Positions 1-8,956 of a DNA stretch of 37,147 bases are shown here, piece after piece. This stretch comes from Spirosoma oryzae (GTDB lineage Bacteria; Bacteroidota; Bacteroidia; Cytophagales; Spirosomataceae), in the NCBI RefSeq assembly GCF_003002825.1, contig NZ_PVTE01000039.1, forward strand, positions 1-37,147, read 5' to 3'. Under the pieces are notes generated by a model. It had not been told where the DNA came from. It ran no database searches and saw only the letters and a list, made by a program, of their open reading frames with translations. Positions within the stretch are counted from its first letter, which is position 1, and each line of letters opens with the position of its first letter. Position numbers and translations under genes: made by a program.

Positions 1-81
1 TGGTCTCAGGGTGTTGAGTCAGGCAGTGGAGCGTTTTTATTTCATCAAACTAGGTTATGGACTCAATCCGAATTAAAACCC

Positions 82-322
82 CTACAAGATTAGCCCTGAA
101 GGGGGAGAAATTCACGAATAAACTTCTCCCCCTTCAGGGGGCGGGGGGTATCGTTGACTAGAACTTAACAGCCCTGCCCTTCAGGGGGCTGGGGGGTGTG
201 GCCGCTGCCGGGTAAACAGGCTGGCACTTAACAGCCCTGCCCTTCAGGGGGAGCATTCCGCAAATGAAATTCCCCCCCTTTAGGCCAGGCCGACGTTTCG
301 GGGCGGGGGGTGAACTTCACAA
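82..322. repeat. Cluster of C/G-rich palindromic intergenic repeats (family A)
   Basis: This gene-free stretch is built from repeated modules of the type CTTCAGGGGGCTGGGG and ACAGCCCTGCCCTTCAGG. One hairpin has arms at about 93-109 and 124-142. A module at 162-198 recurs in reverse orientation at about 26463-26500. A segment around 290-305, containing GGCCGACGTTTCGGGGC, recurs inverted near 26555. Related copies lie at 6685-6759, 26464-26628 and 36877-37066. Positions 1-81 hold nothing recognisable. The modules look like REP- or MITE-type elements; function is unknown. Confidence 0.8.
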
Positions 323-377
323 ACCGGGGTGGTATCGATAACCTATCGAGCCGTCGCACGTCATAGTGAAGTGGTAC

Positions 378-1397
378 TTACCGTCGCTGGGATGATTCCC
401 GGACGATCAGTTCGGAACGCAGGATAATCCGATTAGTAGCTTCAATGTCTTGCAAACCATTCAGGGAGTTGATCAGGGTACGGGCGGCAATCTCCCCCAT
501 TTTTTCCCCGGCATAGTGCACGGTTGTCAGCGTTGGATTGATCACCCGCGCCACCGGGTCGTCGTTGAACCCAATCACCGCGATATCGCCGGGAATGCTG
601 ATACCAGCCTGCCGGAGCGCCAGCATGCAGCCGACAGCGCAGAAATCGTTGGCCACGAAAATACCGTCCGGTCGGTCAGGCATGGCCAGAATTACCTGAG
701 CCGCCTGCTCCCCCGCTTCAAAACTCAGGTCCGACTCCACAACCAGCTTGTCGTCGAGCGGAATAGCCGCTTCGCTCAGCGCCCGCTGATACCCGGCCAA
801 CCGATCGCTGTACACGTTCCGGCGCATGGTTCCGGTGATGTGGGCAATCCGCCGACAGCCCTGTTCGATCAGGTGCCGGGTCGCTTCGTACCCCGCCCAT
901 TCGTTATCGATCGATACGCTCACGCATTTCGTGTGCGGAATGACCCGGTCGAAAAACAGCACCGGCACCCCCCGCTGGATAAACGTTTCGAAGTGTTCGC
1001 TCGATTCGGTGTTGTAGGCGACAGACACCATCAACCCGTCGACGCGGCTGTTGAACAGGGTTTTGGCATTGGCAATTTCCTTCACCGACGACTCCTGCGA
1101 CTGCGTAATAATCAGGCTGTAGGACGCGTCGTTGGCGGCTTTTTCCATACCTGCCAGCACGCGCGACATAAAATTGCTGTTGAGCCGGGGTACGATAATG
1201 CCCAGTGTCGAGGTTTTCTGCCGGCGCAGGTTACTGGCAAACGTATTGTAGCGATAGCCCATCTGCTGAGCCGTCGCATTGATCAGTTCTTTGGTATCAT
1301 TTCGAATGGCGGGATGGTCATTGAGCGCCCGGCTCACGGTTGCCGGGGAATAATTCAATCGTTTCGCGATGTCGTAAATCGTTACTTCTTTAGTCAT
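378..1397 (-). CDS. LacI/GalR-family transcriptional regulator
   Basis: A 339-aa DNA-binding regulator of sugar genes. The start at 1397 is chosen because the protein then opens directly on the classic LacI helix-turn-helix (VTIYDIAKRLNYSPATVSRA, about residues 5-24) and hinge; the in-frame upstream ATG at 1535 would add 46 residues unlike the family. Residues from about 60 form the periplasmic-binding-protein-like sensor, with STLGIIVPRLNSNF, DGLMVSVA, FDRVIP, DGIFVANDFCAVG and IAVIGFNDDP as family hallmarks. Length matches the family norm (330-345 aa). The ligand cannot be read from sequence. Nearby glucuronoxylan enzymes suggest a xylan-derived sugar or uronic acid. A short CG-centred palindrome at 1450-1459 could serve autoregulation. 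The family is certain; the regulon is inferred. Confidence 0.95.
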   Translation of the reverse strand: MTKEVTIYDIAKRLNYSPATVSRALNDHPAIRNDTKELINATAQQMGYRYNTFASNLRRQKTSTLGIIVPRLNSNFMSRVLAGMEKAANDASYSLIITQSQESSVKEIANAKTLFNSRVDGLMVSVAYNTESSEHFETFIQRGVPVLFFDRVIPHTKCVSVSIDNEWAGYEATRHLIEQGCRRIAHITGTMRRNVYSDRLAGYQRALSEAAIPLDDKLVVESDLSFEAGEQAAQVILAMPDRPDGIFVANDFCAVGCMLALRQAGISIPGDIAVIGFNDDPVARVINPTLTTVHYAGEKMGEIAARTLINSLNGLQDIEATNRIILRSELIVRESSQRR

Positions 1398-1447
1398 ACC
1401 AGGGCTTGGAACGAACGCATTCGGTCGCGTCGTTCGGTTAATCCACG

Positions 1448-1462
1448 TCGAAAGCGCTTGAT
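1448..1462. promoter_or_regulatory. Possible LacI-type operator upstream of the regulator
   Basis: GAAAGCGCTT at 1450-1459 contains the 8-bp perfect palindrome AAGCGCTT with a central CpG, the usual centre of LacI/CcpA-family operators. It lies about 53 bp upstream of the regulator's start codon, a plausible autoregulatory position. The symmetry is short, so a chance occurrence is quite possible. The rest of the gap 1398-1731 holds nothing else I can support. Confidence 0.25.
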
Positions 1463-1731
1463 AGTCAAACAGCTCCCAGGCGTATAGGTTCGGTGATTCC
1501 TGATGGAATAATAGGCAACAGATACGCTTTATCAAAATAATTCCGCTTCGGCACGTTCATCCTCATGTACCGGACGGGCTACGAGTCGTGGCGCTAAATA
1601 CGGCGAATTACGTTGTCCTTTTTCCGAAGTACAGGGCAATCAGTTGTCTTCTTTGCCAGGAAAATAGTGCTTTGTACGTCCGGTCAGAGCCAAAGCTGAA
1701 CGCGGACGCTTTTTAGTAGCGAAGCCGGAAA

Positions 1732-2094
1732 ATGAAAAAAGTCGTCATCCTTTGTGCCTTGCTCAGTGCTTCCTGCCGATCAGATGCCCTACGCGACAAG
1801 GCAGTAGTAATTCGTGACGTGGCGAGGGACACCACCGTTCGGCTCGTCAAAACTCAGGGCAATCGGTCGCCCAGCATTTCGCTATGTGCCGTCGGATCGC
1901 TCGATGACTCGGCAACGGTGACACTCAGAAACCCCCGTCAGCCGGAGAAACTGTACTGGCAAACATGGCGGCTACCCAAAGGAAGACTCGATTCACTGAA
2001 GCAGCGTCTCGATTACTACGACCATGACGTAGACGTGATTTATTCCCACCGAAACGTGAGTCGGGGCAAGCTAAGCCTGACGGTTAGGTATTAG
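1732..2094 (+). CDS. Small predicted lipoprotein, function unknown
   Basis: A 120-aa protein that I do not recognise. It begins MKKVVILCALLSASC, a short lysine-rich n-region, a hydrophobic core and a lipobox (LSAS-C15), so it is probably a membrane-anchored lipoprotein with a mature part of about 105 residues. The mature part is rich in charged residues and has no membrane segment or recognisable motif. It stands alone, convergent with the outer-membrane-like gene at 2255-3007; the 160 bp between them shows no clear terminator. The coding call rests on the signal sequence and ATG start. Confidence 0.6.
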   Translation: MKKVVILCALLSASCRSDALRDKAVVIRDVARDTTVRLVKTQGNRSPSISLCAVGSLDDSATVTLRNPRQPEKLYWQTWRLPKGRLDSLKQRLDYYDHDVDVIYSHRNVSRGKLSLTVRY

Positions 2095-2254
2095 GTAGAT
2101 CAGGATATATCCGTTTCTCAATCTTATGACGAACCAATGAACAAGGGTAGCCAATAGAGCCAGTGACTTACTTGTTTCTCCGAATCCTTAGCTACTAGTA
2201 GAAACTAGCCCAGGAAACACGTACGCGTTCCCTCACCAAACTTTCCTTGTATCG

Positions 2255-3007
2255 TCAATACGTCATAGGACGGCGATCAACACTGAAGGCGTAGTGCAGG
2301 CTAAGCCCATTGGTGAATCCGCTGCCATTGGCAAATAAGGTTCCTGACCCCGTTCCTGTACTGGTTGTGTAACGATAAGCAGTAGCGTCCAGCGGCTTGA
2401 ACGCACCCAGATAATTGGCACAATCATACCCGATCCATGCGCCCACCCGGACGTGTTTTCCCAGAGAGTAGGCAGCTTCCAGTCGTAACGAGGGTATCAG
2501 CACAGTAGCGCGCGCATACTCGCTGTAAGGACGAGTCTGGTTTTCGAATACGGTTACCCCGTTCATCGTTATCGAACCGGGTGAGGTCGTAAACCGGGTG
2601 TAGTGATACCGCCCATAACTGACACCTGCCACTGCATACATATTTAGTCGACCATGGACCAGGGCCAGTATATTACGCTGGTAGGCTAGCGAGTACAGAC
2701 CAAGCGTATTGGGCGTTGCTGATATATTGAAGCCACCACCGTTCAGCATCAGATTCGTCGCATAGGAAAAGCTGTGAACCCCAATTCGTACCCCATTGCG
2801 TCCCTGTTCATAACTCGCCCAGACCCCGTAGTCGTAATAATGGGTGTGATCGATAACAGGCAGCGGTCCCTGTACGTCCACTACGTTTCTTAAGTGACCG
2901 AATCGGTTAAGGCCATCGATACCGATAGTAACCGACTGCCCTCGGCTGCTAAGCGCAACCAGTAGCAACGCTGCCAAAAAAGTCAACTGTCTGCTTACCG
3001 CTCCCAT
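2255..3007 (-). CDS. Predicted outer-membrane beta-barrel protein, function unknown
   Basis: A 250-aa protein with an N-terminal signal peptide ending near residue 24 (ALLLVALSSRGQ). The rest has alternating aromatic and polar residues typical of small Bacteroidota outer-membrane barrels (for example YAVAGVSYGRYHYTRF, LRLEAAYSLGKHVRVGAWIG and the C-terminal GLSLHYAFSVD). I cannot assign a specific family. It may be an outer-membrane beta-barrel domain protein (PF13505/PF13568-like), but that is inference. It is transcribed away from GH115 across a 717-bp gap. Confidence 0.65.
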   Translation of the reverse strand: MGAVSRQLTFLAALLLVALSSRGQSVTIGIDGLNRFGHLRNVVDVQGPLPVIDHTHYYDYGVWASYEQGRNGVRIGVHSFSYATNLMLNGGGFNISATPNTLGLYSLAYQRNILALVHGRLNMYAVAGVSYGRYHYTRFTTSPGSITMNGVTVFENQTRPYSEYARATVLIPSLRLEAAYSLGKHVRVGAWIGYDCANYLGAFKPLDATAYRYTTSTGTGSGTLFANGSGFTNGLSLHYAFSVDRRPMTY

Positions 3008-3390
3008 AACTTATTGATTCTCTGCAATTGATCAGGCTAACAATTCCCTACGTACAGATATGAACTGTTAATGACCGACAATTTGCCAACCAACCGCCGA
3101 AGAAGCATACAGTACCAGGTCTAATTTACAAATTACCGACAACGAATTACCGGCAATTGATTTCCAGTACCGATAGATACGACAAACGACGTAATTCTAA
3201 CGACCCGCCTGCCAATGGCCGATTCACCGTAGTCGACCCACCTAGGACAAGCTCAAAGCAGCTAGTTTGACCCCTTGACCGCCAGACTTATCATCTCACT
3301 ATCACTTTAAACTACGAATGAACAACCTACTCCTTCCACATGTCAAGCTGTAGTTGACAAATACAAAGCTTACTACTTTTAATAAGTTTT
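3008..3390. other. Gene-free, relatively AT-rich intergenic DNA
   Basis: First part of the 717-bp gap between the outer-membrane-protein gene and GH115. No ORF with a credible start or signal, RNA gene or repeat is visible. It presumably carries the promoter of the minus-strand gene, but I see no convincing TAnnTTTG element. The rest of the gap holds the operator-like site and leader hairpin listed separately. Confidence 0.5.
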
Positions 3391-3404
3391 TGCAATCGGT
3401 TGCA
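3391..3404. promoter_or_regulatory. LacI/GalR-type operator-like palindrome upstream of GH115
   Basis: TGCAATCGGTTGCA is a 14-bp CG-centred inverted repeat with 6 of 7 symmetric pairs, the form typical of LacI-family operators. It overlaps GTTG at 3399-3402, which sits 20 bp upstream of AATATTTG at 3423-3430. The latter is one mismatch from the Bacteroidota -7 consensus TAnnTTTG. A repressor bound here would cover the -33 element. The local LacI-family gene (378-1397) is the obvious candidate regulator, but the pairing is inferred. Confidence 0.45.
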
Positions 3405-3430
3405 TATTCGGGAATTACTGAAAATATTTG
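3399..3430 (+). promoter_or_regulatory. Candidate sigma-ABfr-type promoter for the GH115-GH67-SDR genes
   Basis: The TTG at 3400-3402 (-33-like) and AATATTTG at 3423-3430 (-7-like, one mismatch) are 20 bp apart, matching the spacing of Bacteroidota primary promoters. Transcription from here would give a leader of about 290 nt before the GH115 start, containing the hairpin at 3599-3629. Confidence 0.3.
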
Positions 3431-3558
3431 TAAAACAATACTCTGATGAGGAATAGTGACAACGATCCACCTTGCCGCAGTACTTGTCCGCTTCTCACTA
3501 CCCCGAATAATTAACAGGCTGAACCAGCGATTTCGATATTGATAAGCCGATTACGCAT

Positions 3559-3667
3559 GCAGCCGGCTTTGCTCATTCACATAGGTTAATGAATACCGTA
3601 TTCCCTCCTGCTACTGGCGGGAGGGAATATCATTGCCAACCTGACAACCATTTCCGCAGCCGGCTTT
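3559..3667 (+). repeat. Leader hairpin flanked by 12-bp direct repeats
   Basis: The direct repeat GCAGCCGGCTTT occurs at 3559-3570 and 3656-3667. Between them, 3599-3611 pairs with 3617-3629 (13 pairs including one G-T wobble) around a 5-nt loop. There is no T-run, so it is not an obvious intrinsic terminator. It may be a leader RNA structure, a protein-binding site or a small inserted element. It lies about 95 nt upstream of the GH115 start codon. Confidence 0.6.
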
Positions 3668-3724
3668 ATCAGTCAGTGCGGTCGTCTGGCGGTACGCTGG
3701 CAGACAAAACCCTTTTCTCTCGAC

Positions 3725-6607
3725 ATGACCAAACTGCTGTTGTGCCTGCTTCTAACGAGCCTGTCGCTTCAAAGCCTTGCCATCGTTCCCGGTAAGTACG
3801 TCGCTACGCAGCCGGGAAAAGGCCGGTTTCCGCTCACGACAAAGGGACGGGTGGTACCCATGCTGACCGGTCAGGACGAATATGCCGGGGTACGTCGGGC
3901 TATGAACAGTCTGGAAGCCGATATCGTCCGGGTAACGAGAGCCAAACCGGCGCTGTCGCCCGATCAGAAAAGTCCCAAAGAACTGATTCTTGTCGGTACA
4001 ATCGGCAAAAACCCGCTGATCGACAAGCTAGTCAGGGATAAGAAACTAGATCTTTCCAGCCTGACCGGCAAGTGGGAAACGTATAGCACGCAGGTGGTTG
4101 AGAAACCCATGCCGGGCGTCGACCGGGCGCTGGTCATTGCGGGCAGCGACAAACGCGGCACCATCTTCGGCCTTTACGACCTGTCGGCGCAGATCGGCGT
4201 ATCGCCCTGGCACTGGTGGGCCGACGTGCCGGTGCAACCCCAGAAGGCGCTGTACGTGCTGCCGGGTCAGCATACGGCGGGCACACCGGCGGTAAAGTAC
4301 CGGGGCATTTTTATCAACGACGAAGCCCCGGCCCTCTCGGGCTGGACGAAAGCCAGATTCGGCGGCTTCAACCACCAATTCTACGAACACGTATTCGAGC
4401 TGATTCTGCGCCTGAAAGGCAACTACCTGTGGCCCGCCATGTGGGGAAACGCCTTTTATGACGACGATTCGCAGAACCCTAAACTGGCCGACGAATACGG
4501 CGTCGTGATCGGCACGTCGCACCACGAGCCGCTGATGCGGGCGCACGACGAATGGCGTCGGTACGGTAAAGGGCCGTGGAATTACCAGACCAACGATTCG
4601 ACGCTGCGGGCCTTCTGGCGCAAAAGCGTCGAGCGAATGGGCAGCAATGAAAGCATCCTGAGTGTCGGAATGCGGGGCGACGGCGACGAACCCATGAGCC
4701 GCGAAACCGCTACCGCCCTGCTCGAAAAAATCGTGGCCGACCAGCGTACCATCATCAGCGACGTAACGGGCAAACCGGCATCCGAAACACCCCAGTCGTG
4801 GGCGCTCTACAAGGAAGTGCAGGATTACTACGACAAAGGCATGCGCGTTCCCGACGACGTGACGCTACTGCTCTGCGACGACAACTGGGGCAACCTCCGC
4901 AAACTACCCTCTGTGGGTACGCCGAAGCGCAAAGGCGGGTACGGTATCTATTACCACTACGATTACGTGGGCGGTCCCCGCAACTACAAGTGGATCAATA
5001 CGAACACCATTGCCCGGACGCGGGAGCAGATGCACCTGGCCTATGAACACGGCGTCGATCAGATCTGGATCGTGAATGTGGGCGACATCAAACCGATGGA
5101 GTTTCCCATTGCGTTTTTTCTCGACTACGCCTGGAACCCCAACGCCTGGCCCGCCGACAAACTAACGGACTACACCCGGCTGTGGGCTCAGCAGCAGTTC
5201 GGCACCAAACACGCCGAAGCCATTGCCCGTATCCTGACGGCCTACACGCAGTATAATGCCCGGCGCAAGCCTGAGCTGCTCAGCCCGGATACGTACAGCC
5301 TGACCCACTACCGCGAAGCCGAGCGCGTCGTGGCCGACTATAACCAACTGCTGAGTGAGGCCGAACGTATTGGCAAAGATTTACCTACATCGTATCAGGA
5401 CGCTTATTTTCAACTGGTACTCCACCCCGTCAAAGCCAGCGCGACGCTGAACGAACTCTACGTGACGGCGGGTCGAAACCGGCTGTATGCCAAACAGGGC
5501 CGGGCCGCGACGAACAGCCTTGCCGACCGGGTGAAAATGCTGTTTGAGCGGGATGCCCAGATCACACGCTTCTACAACGACACGCTGGCCGGTGGCAAAT
5601 GGACGCATATGATGGACCAGACCCACATCGGCTACACCTACTGGCAGCAACCCGACAAGAACAGCATGCCAAAGGTCGAAACGATCAGCGTACCGACAGC
5701 CGCTGAGATGGGTGTTGCCGTCGAAGGCAGCGACGACTGGTTTCCCGGCAGCGCGGGCCGTGCGCAGACATTACCGACCTTCGACAAGTACAACCAGCAA
5801 ACGTATTACATCGACCTGTTCAACCGGGGGCAAACGCCGTTTGCGTTCCAGGCCAGCGCCGGTGCTCCCTGGCTTACACTGTCGACGACCAGCGGAACCG
5901 TCGGGCAGGAGACGCGACTACTGGTCGGCGTCAACTGGAAACAGGCACCCGCCGGTACGCAGCAGGTACCGATTACGCTGACCGGCCCCAATGGGCAACA
6001 GGTTGTCGTGCAGGCGGTCGTCAGCAACCCGGCGGCTCCCCAGTTTGATACGGCGGTTGGCTTCGTGGAAAGCAACGGCTACGTGTCCATCGACGCCGAA
6101 CACCCGACGCGCATGATTGAAACGGCCACCGCCACCTGGCAGCAACTGCCCGACATTGGTCGTACAGCGGGGGGCCTAACCATTTCACCCGTCACGACGG
6201 CTACCGTTGAACAGCCCGGTGGCCAGTCGCCCCGGCTGGCGTATCAGGTGATTCTGGCCGACAGCGGTACGGTGCAGGTGCAGACCTACGTTTCGCCAAC
6301 GCTGAATTTCAACGACAACAAAGGCCTGCGTTTCGCCATCTCGTTCGATGGCGAAGCGCCCCAAATTATTAACATGCACGCCAACGAAACCGGGTGGGTC
6401 TGGGAGCAGTCGGTCGCCAACAACATTCGCATCCTGACAACGACGCATCGATTGACGAAACCCGGCACGCACACGCTGAACTACTGGCTGGTCGATCCGG
6501 CGGTTGTCGTGCAGAAATTCGTCATCGACCGGGGTGGCCTTAAACCCAGCTACCTGGGACCACCCGAAAGCTTCCGGCGCGATGCACCAACCATGAGTCA
6601 TAAATAG
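3725..6607 (+). CDS. GH115 family xylan alpha-1,2-glucuronidase
   Basis: A 960-aa exported enzyme predicted to remove (4-O-methyl)glucuronic acid side chains from polymeric glucuronoxylan. The N-terminus is a signal peptide (MTKLLLCLLLTSLSLQSLA). GH115 signatures include YKYRGIFINDE-type sequence (here KYRGIFINDEAPALSGW), FYEHVFELILRLKGNYLWP, MWGNAFYDDD, GVVIGTSHHEPLMRAHDEW and GIYYHYDYVGGPRNYKW. The C-terminal part from about residue 680 is beta-rich and matches the extra domains known in the family. Length is typical (about 830-1000 aa). It is the first of a plus-strand group with GH67 and an SDR gene. A LacI-type operator-like site lies upstream. The hairpin repeat at 6685-6759 separates it from GH67, so the two may not be fully co-transcribed. 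Confidence 0.95.
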   Translation: MTKLLLCLLLTSLSLQSLAIVPGKYVATQPGKGRFPLTTKGRVVPMLTGQDEYAGVRRAMNSLEADIVRVTRAKPALSPDQKSPKELILVGTIGKNPLIDKLVRDKKLDLSSLTGKWETYSTQVVEKPMPGVDRALVIAGSDKRGTIFGLYDLSAQIGVSPWHWWADVPVQPQKALYVLPGQHTAGTPAVKYRGIFINDEAPALSGWTKARFGGFNHQFYEHVFELILRLKGNYLWPAMWGNAFYDDDSQNPKLADEYGVVIGTSHHEPLMRAHDEWRRYGKGPWNYQTNDSTLRAFWRKSVERMGSNESILSVGMRGDGDEPMSRETATALLEKIVADQRTIISDVTGKPASETPQSWALYKEVQDYYDKGMRVPDDVTLLLCDDNWGNLRKLPSVGTPKRKGGYGIYYHYDYVGGPRNYKWINTNTIARTREQMHLAYEHGVDQIWIVNVGDIKPMEFPIAFFLDYAWNPNAWPADKLTDYTRLWAQQQFGTKHAEAIARILTAYTQYNARRKPELLSPDTYSLTHYREAERVVADYNQLLSEAERIGKDLPTSYQDAYFQLVLHPVKASATLNELYVTAGRNRLYAKQGRAATNSLADRVKMLFERDAQITRFYNDTLAGGKWTHMMDQTHIGYTYWQQPDKNSMPKVETISVPTAAEMGVAVEGSDDWFPGSAGRAQTLPTFDKYNQQTYYIDLFNRGQTPFAFQASAGAPWLTLSTTSGTVGQETRLLVGVNWKQAPAGTQQVPITLTGPNGQQVVVQAVVSNPAAPQFDTAVGFVESNGYVSIDAEHPTRMIETATATWQQLPDIGRTAGGLTISPVTTATVEQPGGQSPRLAYQVILADSGTVQVQTYVSPTLNFNDNKGLRFAISFDGEAPQIINMHANETGWVWEQSVANNIRILTTTHRLTKPGTHTLNYWLVDPAVVVQKFVIDRGGLKPSYLGPPESFRRDAPTMSHK

Positions 6608-6684
6608 TTTATATACTTTCCTACCGTTGGAAGGGCTACTACGTTCTTGAATTTGCGCTGATTGTTGCCCTATTTCTTCGGCTA

Positions 6685-6759
6685 GCCTACCCCCAGCCCC
6701 CTGAAGGGGGAGCGGTTCATTTGCAGAATACTCCCCCTTCAGGGGGCTGGGGGGTAGGC
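6685..6759. repeat. Family A palindromic repeat forming a long hairpin
   Basis: The arms at 6685-6712 and 6731-6759 are almost perfectly complementary (one extra G in the right arm) around an 18-nt loop. They are built from the same CAGCCCCCTGAAGGGGGAG module as the repeats at the window ends. It lies about 80 bp after the GH115 stop and could block 3' exonucleases or attenuate transcription. The rest of the 228-bp gap shows no gene. Confidence 0.85.
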
Positions 6760-6835
6760 CCTCCCGACGTCAGGAGGGATGACAGAAAGAAAATGAAAAA
6801 GTAAAACCAATCCTAACCGATACTACTACCCATTC

Positions 6836-8956
6836 ATGAACCAACTATTGCTGATTGGCCTGCTGCTCCTATCCCACCTCACGTTTGCCGACGATGGGTA
6901 TCGACTCTGGCTCAAATACGACCGACTGGCTGATGCGACTGTCCGGTCGGGATACGCTCGTTCGACTCAGTTTATCGCGGTCAGCGGTTCGTCGCCCGTT
7001 CTGACGGCCGCGACCAGTGAGTTGCAGCTGGGTCTACAGGGGTTACTCGGCCCCACCGTGCCTACTCTTGCCCGCGCCGGAACCCGGCAGGGCGGCATCG
7101 TACTGACCGTGGGCGTTTCCGGTGCCGATGCCAATGGGCTGAACGAGGAAGGCTACCGGATCGTGAAGCGGCAGGGCAATATCGTGGTGATGGGTAAAAC
7201 CGACGTGGGCGTGCTGTACGGCACGTTTGCGCTGCTTCGTCAGGTACAGACCGGCCAACCGCTCGATAACATCAACCTGGTCAGCAGTCCGAAAGTAAAG
7301 CTGCGGATGCTGAACCACTGGGATAACCCCAACGGCACGATTGAGCGAGGCTACGCGGGCGGCTCACTCTGGAAATGGTCGGAATTACCCGAAACCATCG
7401 ACCCACGCTACAAAGACTACGCCCGCGCCAATGCATCGCTGGGCATAAACGGGACCGTTGTCAACAACGTCAACGCCAGTCCACGGCTGCTGACGGGCGA
7501 GTATCTACAAAAAGTAGCCGCCCTAGCCGACGTCATGCGTCCGTACGGCATCAAGGTGTATCTGTCGGTCTATTTCGCGGCCCCCAAAACGCTGGGCGGA
7601 CTGAAGACATCCGATCCCCTCGACCCGCAGGTGCGCAAATGGTGGGCCGACAAGACGGCGGAGATTCACCGCTACATCCCGGATTTCGGTGGGTTTCTGG
7701 TGAAAGCCAACTCGGAAGGCGAACCCGGCCCGCAGGACTACGGCCGTACGCACGTCGACGGAGCCAACATGCTGGCGGCTGCGATGAAACCATTTTCGGG
7801 CGTCGTGATCTGGCGGGCATTCGTCTACAAAGCGGACCCAACGGGCGACCGGTTCAAAGCCGCCTACGAAGAGTTTACGCCATTCGACGGGCAGTTCGAT
7901 CCGAAGGTGATTGTACAGGTCAAGAACGGGCCGATTGATTTTCAACCCCGCGAGCCGTTTTCGCCCTTGTTCGGGGCCATGCCCAAAACCCCGCTGGGTA
8001 TCGAATTTCAGCTAACGCAGGAGTACCTCGGCTTTGCGACCCACCTCGTCTACGAAGCACCCTTGTTCAAGGAATGCCTGGAGTCGGACACCTATGCGGC
8101 TGGCAAAGGCTCGACAGTGGCCAGGGTTGTCGACGGAAGCCTGCACGGTTACCGGAACGCCGGACCGACCCAGACGCTGATGGCGGGGGTAGCCAACACC
8201 GGTTCCGACCGCAACTGGACCGGTCACCCGCTGGCGCAGGCCAACTGGTACGCGTTCGGCCGGATTGCCTGGGACCATACGCTGACGTCTGCGGCCATCG
8301 CCGATGAATGGATAAAGATGACGCTGACCCGTCAGCCACAGGCCGTTTCGCACGTTAGGGCCATGCTGCTCCGGTCGCGGGATATTTACGTGGATTACAA
8401 CGCCCCACTCGGCCTGTCGCGCCCCTGGACGGGCGTTCACTTCGCCCCCGAACCCTGGCAGAACAAAAGCCCCCGCCCCGACTGGACAGCCGTTTACTAC
8501 CACCGGGCCGACTCCATCGGACTGGGCTTCGACCGGACGGCGACGGGCAGCAACGCGCTGGCACAGTATCGCCCGGACGTCCGTCGGCAGTGGGAAAATG
8601 TGGACAATTGTCCCCTGCCCTACCTGCTGTGGTTCCACCACGTTCCCTGGACCAAACAACTCGCGACGGGTCGCACGCTCTGGGATGAACTCTGCACACG
8701 CTTTTATACCGGTGCCGATTCGGTACGCTGGCTGCAACAGGAGTGGGCACTGGCAAAACCCGCCATCGACCCCGCGCTGTACACCGACGTAGTGGGCCGG
8801 CTGGCGACGCAGCACCGGGAAGCGATCTGGTGGCGCGACGCCTGGGTGCTGTACCTCCAGGAATTTGCCAAAAAGCCCATACCTAAGCCGTTCAAGCAAC
8901 CCGAACAGACGCTGGACGACGTAAAAAAATCAGTTGACATTTACTTATTACGCTAG
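6836..8956 (+). CDS. GH67 family alpha-glucuronidase
   Basis: A 706-aa enzyme that releases (4-O-methyl)glucuronic acid from the non-reducing end of short xylo-oligosaccharides, complementing GH115, which works on polymer. A signal peptide (residues 1-18, ending LLLSHLTFA) indicates export. GH67 hallmarks are WDNPNGTIERGYAG, SLWKW, GTVVNNVNASP, VKANSEGEPGPQDYGRTH and VQVKNGPIDFQPREPFSPLFG. By family comparison Glu294 in the SEGEPGP motif is the probable general acid. Asp368 and Glu396 correspond to the catalytic pair Asp365/Glu393 described in Cellvibrio GH67. Length fits the family. Its TAG stop directly abuts the ATG of the SDR gene, implying co-expression. Confidence 0.96.
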   Translation: MNQLLLIGLLLLSHLTFADDGYRLWLKYDRLADATVRSGYARSTQFIAVSGSSPVLTAATSELQLGLQGLLGPTVPTLARAGTRQGGIVLTVGVSGADANGLNEEGYRIVKRQGNIVVMGKTDVGVLYGTFALLRQVQTGQPLDNINLVSSPKVKLRMLNHWDNPNGTIERGYAGGSLWKWSELPETIDPRYKDYARANASLGINGTVVNNVNASPRLLTGEYLQKVAALADVMRPYGIKVYLSVYFAAPKTLGGLKTSDPLDPQVRKWWADKTAEIHRYIPDFGGFLVKANSEGEPGPQDYGRTHVDGANMLAAAMKPFSGVVIWRAFVYKADPTGDRFKAAYEEFTPFDGQFDPKVIVQVKNGPIDFQPREPFSPLFGAMPKTPLGIEFQLTQEYLGFATHLVYEAPLFKECLESDTYAAGKGSTVARVVDGSLHGYRNAGPTQTLMAGVANTGSDRNWTGHPLAQANWYAFGRIAWDHTLTSAAIADEWIKMTLTRQPQAVSHVRAMLLRSRDIYVDYNAPLGLSRPWTGVHFAPEPWQNKSPRPDWTAVYYHRADSIGLGFDRTATGSNALAQYRPDVRRQWENVDNCPLPYLLWFHHVPWTKQLATGRTLWDELCTRFYTGADSVRWLQQEWALAKPAIDPALYTDVVGRLATQHREAIWWRDAWVLYLQEFAKKPIPKPFKQPEQTLDDVKKSVDIYLLR

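Noticed and set aside
82..322. Possible CRISPR array from repeated C/G-rich modules
   Set aside because: The modules are palindromic, unequal in spacing and orientation, and their spacers recur at other loci; no cas genes are present.
331..343. GGTATCGATAACC as a LacI-type operator
   Set aside because: It lies behind the 3' end of the regulator with no promoter nearby, and the symmetry is broken by a missing base.
450..1487. Long plus-strand frame (345 aa) opposite the LacI gene
   Set aside because: It is rich in His, Arg and Pro, has no family resemblance, and mirrors a certain LacI-family gene, so it is an antisense shadow.
3589..3795. 68-aa frame overlapping the GH115 start
   Set aside because: It runs through the leader hairpin and overlaps the GH115 signal peptide in another frame, with no signal or family resemblance. 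A leader peptide cannot be excluded but is unsupported.
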